Assembly: GCF_000003815.2 (NCBI RefSeq)
Contig: NC_049990.1
Location: 629,105-693,104 of the forward strand
Direction: 5' to 3'
DNA length: 64,000 nucleotides
Origin: Branchiostoma floridae
Taxonomy: Eukaryota > Chordata > Leptocardii > Amphioxiformes > Branchiostomatidae
A program made the position numbers and the translations under genes. The notes under the pieces were generated by a model. The model saw nothing but the letters and a program-made list of their open reading frames with translations, was not told the origin of the DNA and searched no databases. The first letter of the stretch is position 1. Each line of letters opens with the position of its first letter. Positions 59,515 to 64,000 of this stretch are shown piece by piece.

Positions 59515-59665
59515 GTTAATCTCACCTTAGCTGACGTTTCGATGCCTGTTAGACATCTTCCTCAGAGCCAATACCTGGAGTTCTGCTTCTCGTCACCCCA
59601 AAAGAAGCAGAACTTCAGTTAGAAGCTCTGAGGAAGTTGTATGACATCAGCTTAGGTTAGATTAA
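59515..59665. repeat. Foldback repeat with hammerhead-like core motif, copy 2
   Basis: Same structure as 21588-21732. On the minus strand CTGAGGA (59565-59559), GATGTC, loop TAACA, GGCATC, then GAAACGTC (59540 down). The six-pair stem is complete here, better than in copy 1. Confidence 0.6.
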
Positions 59666-60333
59666 CTGGCTGTGTACAAGAAAACTCATATATCTTGTTA
59701 GAAAGTAGTCGGTTTGTTGTTTGGTTGGTTGGTTGGATTCAAAGTGTTCTAATTCGTTGTTGTGGGACACCAGGAGGACGCTAGATGATACTTTTAAGCT
59801 GCTTATGTGGTAGTAATGTTTTTGAGATACTATTTAGCTCCTAACGGGGCTGATATTCACAAAGTTTAGAAAGTATACGTACAAGGAATCCATTGGCTTT
59901 AGATCCTGCAATGTTAGTAATACATTGGATAGAGATTTACGAGTGGTTGGCAAACATCTATACAGAGACCAAACATGGATTCAAATAAGCCTGGCATAGT
60001 ATCAAAACTCCAATGTGAAAAAAAAAACTGTACATTTTTAGTCTCAAACAATCTGGATGGGCAGCATTATCCATTATGTAGAATGATAGTCGGACAACAG
60101 GTACTGATACTTTGAAACTGCTTAAAGAAAAATAGATTACAGTCACACCCTACAAAGGTAAAATGTTAAGCTCGGAGAAATTTCCACAGTGCCTTGCCTA
60201 CTTGGCGAGAATGTGTTGTTTGAGGGCTTACACTTATGGCAGGATAACTGCGACTAAAAGTTTAGCGTACGAACCTCTCTGTGTAGCTGTCGCTAATCAG
60301 CAACAAGAGAGTTTTGTCATTCTCGGTGCTGAT
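59666..60333. other. Downstream region of unit 3, no gene
   Basis: Paralogous to 21733-22720. (GGTT)n near 59712. A frame at 60163-60567 is open only here; the copies in units 1 and 2 have stops, so I do not call it. Confidence 0.4.
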
Positions 60334-60453
60334 GGGCAATTTAAGTATGGACAATTTAAGTATGGGCAATTTAAGTATGGACAATTTAAGTATGGGCAAT
60401 TTAAGTATGGACAATTTAAGTATGGACAATTTAAGTATGGACAATTTAAGTTT
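60334..60453 (+). repeat. 15-bp tandem repeat (8 units)
   Basis: Unit GGACAATTTAAGTAT with G or A at one position. The corresponding site in unit 1 (22730) has a single copy (GGACAATTCAAG), so this is a local expansion. Confidence 0.92.
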
Positions 60454-61930
60454 GAACATCTAAAAGTACTACAGAAGCCGTGGGAGTTGAAAGTTACCAA
60501 TCAGCTATATCTTAATGGTCGTTATCACCGCTGGATCTTTCTGATTGGAAGTGAGCTTTACACCTGAGTAATGCCGGCAGTATTTTGTTCTTGTTTTCTT
60601 TGTGATATTGTAAAGATAGTGGTCATAACTATTTCTTGAATTATTCACTTTAATTGTATGACTTGTTTGTACAGATGAATTTTGATTTCATATATGAGAA
60701 GACAAAAAACGATTTGTTGCAGTGGCCGGCTTTGAATGTGTTAATAGAATTGACGTTACAAAATATGTTTGCAAGATCCCACTATCGCGCGACTTTCTTT
60801 AATGACAAAAAATGGAATCTATTAAGCATATCATTTAATTGCATATTAATTGCATACTATTCTATAGAATGATCTAATAGTATGATAACAGCATTTTGTT
60901 ACCACGATACTTTTACTCCAAGACAACTTCACCAACCTGTAAATTTGGTTTCTTTAGGCCATGCTGACTCGATTGTTTGGATAGCATCGATCCTCCGTGA
61001 ACCCCAAAACTGAGGCTGAAGTGAAAGCACAAAAATTACCTGAATTCTGAAATCTAAGTAATCAGGAAAGTTGAACGAATGACTGAACAGAGCATGATAT
61101 ACCGTACAAAAAATCTTCTTTTTCGTTCTTTCGCATCTTCTTTGACTTTGGAAATGACTTTGGAATTCTCTGACATTAGCATCCGTTTTCAAATATATTT
61201 TTGTTTGCAATTTACTGTTGGCACATATACATGTGCCCATCTTGCAGCTGTTTATGTGGAAATGGATCAAATCTGGTGGTGTTTATGTCATGAATATCCA
61301 TATAATTTGATCAACATGGTCTTACGTTTTTTGAAGAACGGTAATTAAAGCGATAATGTGATGAGACAATTGAAGAGACATACACAAGACAAGCTGAAGA
61401 CAAAGACAAAGATGAAGTATATGTCATTATAGTAAGGGTTATACCAGAAAGGTTAAACTCGTTATCGAGTGCTTAATCATAACTTACAGTAAAAGAACGT
61501 TTTTATTAGTTTTAGAAGAACTACATGTTCTTCAATGACTTCTGTGAAATGAGCGTAGAAAAATAAAATGCAAGAAAAAGTACAGATTCGACAGCTTGTC
61601 TTTAAGTCATTTTATGCGGTTGCAAGTGGAACAAACTTAATGTCTTGACATTCTTTCACAACGCGTCCAGTCAACCCTTATTCTCACAAGCAATCTACCG
61701 AACACTAAAACTTGAAAGCAGAAAAACTGTAAAAAAAAGGATGACGGGGGATCCGGGAGGGGACATATAGGTTATCTGAGACGTTCCTGCAGTCACGTGT
61801 CCCTGATGCCATGTGGTGAAAATGCTGAACAATAGACAATTTGTATGCCCCTAGTTTTAAGTGTAAGTCGTGTAAAGTCTTATTCTTTAGTCATATAAGG
61901 TAGTAGTCATATAAAACACCTTTCCTTACA
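60454..61930. other. Downstream region of unit 3, continued, no gene
   Basis: Paralogous to 22740-23990, but the DR1 array and palindrome found in units 1 and 2 are missing; after about 61690 the sequence differs. No gene recognised. Confidence 0.4.
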
Positions 61931-62095
61931 TTGAAACTTATTCTTGTGCAATACGCTTTGACCTGACTTGTATTTTGAAACATTCCCCATGTTAAAAATT
62001 ATTCCCATCATCATTATTATTGTTGATATCATTTGAATGGCCAGCTTCAGACAATCAGCCCCGCCCTGTAGGTAAGACTAATCCCGGGTTGTTTA
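61931..62095 (+). repeat. Truncated minisatellite-leader module
   Basis: TTACATTGAAACTTATT, TTTGACCTGACTTGTATTTT and CAGACAATCAGCCCCGCCCT match 13780-13930 and 16420-16560. It stops at GGTTGTTTA, where the MITE inserted; no 51-bp unit remains. Confidence 0.6.
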
Positions 62096-62321
62096 TACCC
62101 CAGTCACATTTGGCGAAAATCGATCGGACGACGATTCTGCGGCAATCGCCTCGCTTATAATTATAAGTTTATTGCACAACGATTGTACAAGGTACAAAGT
62201 ATGGCTTATATGTGACAGGGACGGTTTTCAGGTGGAAAATACGCGCAACCCTCTGTCGATCTTAAATATGGCCGATCTTCCATCGATACGCCAGAAGATC
62301 GGGGATAATGTGACAGGGGTA
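62096..62321. mobile_element. Harbinger-like MITE next to kinase fragment 3
   Basis: Ends TACCCCAGTCACATT and AATGTGACAGGGGTA; TTA at 62093-62095 and 62322-62324. Its right part is clearly related to that of the element in RTK4 (GTGACAGGGACGGTTTTCAGG against GTGAGGGGGACAGTTTTGAGG). 226 bases, non-coding. Confidence 0.8.
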
Positions 62322-62324
62322 TTA

Positions 62325-62543
62325 CTGCAGCTGAGCTTTCTTCAGATGGTGGGGATTCTGAGGCAAGGAATACGGTTGGAGAGGCCACCGGGATGTCCAG
62401 AGGACCCGTACCGACTGATGAGGTCGTGTTGGCGCGACGTTCCAGATACCAGACCGACTCCGGAAGGGATAGAAGAGAGGCTGCTGCAACTGAGACGTGC
62501 ACTGCTTCCACATGACGTCATTGAAATGGAGACTGTGGTGTAG
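62325..62543 (+). pseudogene. RTK kinase C-terminal fragment 3
   Basis: Starts at the codons for QLSFLQMVGILRQGIRLERP and continues to METVV and stop without any lesion; the CAA that is TAA in fragments 1 and 2 is intact. The boundary is right at the MITE. A frame from a TTG at 62172 runs from MITE into kinase, 123 codons, with no ATG start; unlikely to be a gene. Confidence 0.85.
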
Positions 62544-63574
62544 TTTGTCTCGCTCTAGAACACAAGCATGGAAATGATTTACAACTTGTGTTAGATTTTA
62601 ATTGATATGTTTTAAAGGCATGTAACGTTTTTGCAGAATCTTATTTTGTGTGCCTAGTACTAATTCAAAGAGTAACCAGTGTTGTGTTGATGCGATGGTT
62701 TTCGTTTTAACTGAAAACATCTTAATTTACTTGTACCAATGTCGACAGTAACAACTGTTGCCTTGATGTTATGATTTGAGTGTTAAAACAGAGCTGTACA
62801 CATCTTATTAACTAAACAAGGTGAATAAAATATGTAAAGAGTACTAGTCATTCGTAACACGATATCCCAACAAACTATACGATATAACGTAACACACCTT
62901 TCTAGCTTACTTCTGTATTGCGTTCAATGTTAATTTGGTACTTGGTCATTTCAATTAATTACATGAACTTACAAAACAAAAAGCATCAAATCGAAAGCTA
63001 TTTATACACGCATATGATAACCAGATGACGAGATGTTTAGATTATCAAAGCCCACTTTTGACTGTACATGTGCCCATATCCATGTGTGAATAAAAGGCTA
63101 TGAGATGACAGGTGTTGTTTTTTTCAATCCTTTCTCGTGCCTTTATCTTCTCTATCCGTTTGGCCACCAAGTTGCAAGATATGAAGCAAAATTTCTATGT
63201 AACAAATCCAAGATTCTTAGATGAGGTTTTTAAGATGTAAATAGGTGCGGATTAGTTTCTGGCGTATTAGTCGGAGTCTTTGAAAACATGTAATAGGAAT
63301 CAAGTTCCAAAATGTAAACGGATTGATGTAACGGGTCAAGCATACAGTGTTCTTCTTGGTTGATAATTCCTGACAATGAATATATGATAATAACGAAGCC
63401 AAAACATTCCTGCATAGCAAAGATTTTCCTGACCGTTTTCAAGATTGGTATATCCAAACTACCCAGCATATCTGCTTTGGTGACGTTTCATGACCTACAC
63501 AAAGGAGGAATCATTCTACAAAATTCTCCCCGAGTGTTTTTCTGCTTTCTATTGTTCTAATGACGTTTTATACT
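62544..63574 (+). other. RTK-type 3' flank, no gene
   Basis: Very close to 48572-49653. AATAAA at 63089-63094. Nothing else recognised. Confidence 0.5.
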
Positions 63575-63820
63575 GAAAGTTCATCTGCGTTGTTAGAAGT
63601 CATTCTTGAAATAGTTGAACTGTAATTTCCAACACTAAAATTGGACTCACCCAACTTTTCGACTGAACAGCATCAGTCTTTGTCAAGGAATGAACAATCC
63701 ACTGCTGTAGTGACGTCACGTTATGCAGATAGAACACGTGACTCAGTAAGCAGTGGATTATAGGTTGCAGGAAGTCTATGGCACCCACCGTGTTGGAAAT
63801 TACAGTTCAACTATTTCAAG
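63575..63820. mobile_element. Foldback element, family B, copy 2
   Basis: Inverted arms 63605-63635 and 63790-63820. Flanking CGTTTTATACT (63564-63574) and CGTTATATACT (63823-63833) form an 11-base target duplication with one mismatch, clearer than in copy 1. Confidence 0.72.
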
Positions 63821-63833
63821 AACGTTATATACT

Positions 63834-64000
63834 GGTGAACCTCTAATTTCCAAGCAGAGGTCAGAATCCGGCCCATTCTAAGCTCTGTAGATGCATTTTT
63901 GCAAAATATCTAGCACGCCTTTCCAGTATTGCACCTTTTTAACACCCAGTAGGATTGCGCTTTTAAAGAAAAGTGCAGCCCCAGATGAAATGCGAGGTAG
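63834..64000 (+). promoter_or_regulatory. 5' flank of an RTK gene lying beyond the window
   Basis: Matches 49912-50080, which precedes RTK6 by 200-370 bases, including TTTCCAAGCAGAGG and the antisense-ORF remnant. By analogy, an RTK start codon is expected about 200 bases past the window end. Confidence 0.6.

Noticed and set aside
60163-60567. 134-codon ORF with QFKYG repeats
   Set aside because: Paralogous sequence in units 1 and 2 has stop codons (for example TGTAGATGA) and the repeat is a local 15-bp expansion.
1-64000. CRISPR array or bacterial operon structure
   Set aside because: Repeats are long minisatellites without unique spacers; splice sites, polyadenylation signals and metazoan receptor domains mark the DNA as animal.

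Overview
This is animal nuclear DNA. It encodes receptor tyrosine kinases (RTKs) with signal peptides and cadherin-like, EGF and Ig ectodomains, plus leucine-rich-repeat (LRR) transmembrane receptors. It also holds tRNA-derived SINEs, Tc1/mariner- and Harbinger-like elements, foldback elements, minisatellites and a scaffold-type 100-N gap. My best guess is an amphioxus (Branchiostoma), because such a lineage-specific, tandem, intronless receptor array and this repeat repertoire fit a cephalochordate. That is inference; no species-diagnostic gene is present.

Layout. 1-4.3 kb: a two-exon small secreted-peptide gene on the minus strand (952-1374) between two copies of a foldback element. 4350-7169: the only minus-strand RTK (RTK1). 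7.2-10.4 kb: duplicated promoter sequence, a SINE and a mariner-like element. From 10.4 kb to the end a compound unit recurs: RTK, then 51-bp and 37-bp minisatellites, LRR receptor, foldback and SINE sequence, a nuclear-receptor half-site array (units 1 and 2), and a kinase C-terminal fragment. Unit 1 is RTK2 (10422-13250), LRR1 (18357-21350) and a fragment at 24538. Three RTKs follow in tandem: RTK3 (26289-29117), RTK4 (30573-34206, split by an 808-bp transposon) and RTK5 (35666-38491, with a 121-N gap). The third of these begins unit 2: minisatellites, LRR2 (42828-46013, broken) and a fragment at 48323. Unit 3 is RTK6 (50285-53147, frameshifted), minisatellites, LRR3 (55924-59280) and a fragment at 62325. 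The window ends in sequence that in other units lies just upstream of an RTK start.

How the genes may work together (inference). The RTKs have complete kinase motifs and a conserved PDZ-type C-terminus, but almost no tyrosines outside the kinase domain to serve as docking sites. Their neighbours, the LRR receptors, have 570-710-residue cytoplasmic tails made of tandem repeats bearing YEDI, YENI, YEDM or YKNM sites. A co-duplicated RTK plus tyrosine-rich LRR scaffold is the most interesting hypothesis here. The RTK copies are nearly identical in the N-terminal cadherin-like part, first EGF and kinase, but fall into three types in a 190-residue middle region, and RTK5 looks mosaic. This resembles a diversifying receptor array kept alike at its ends by gene conversion. 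All long ORFs are free of introns, suggesting retrogene founders or total intron loss.
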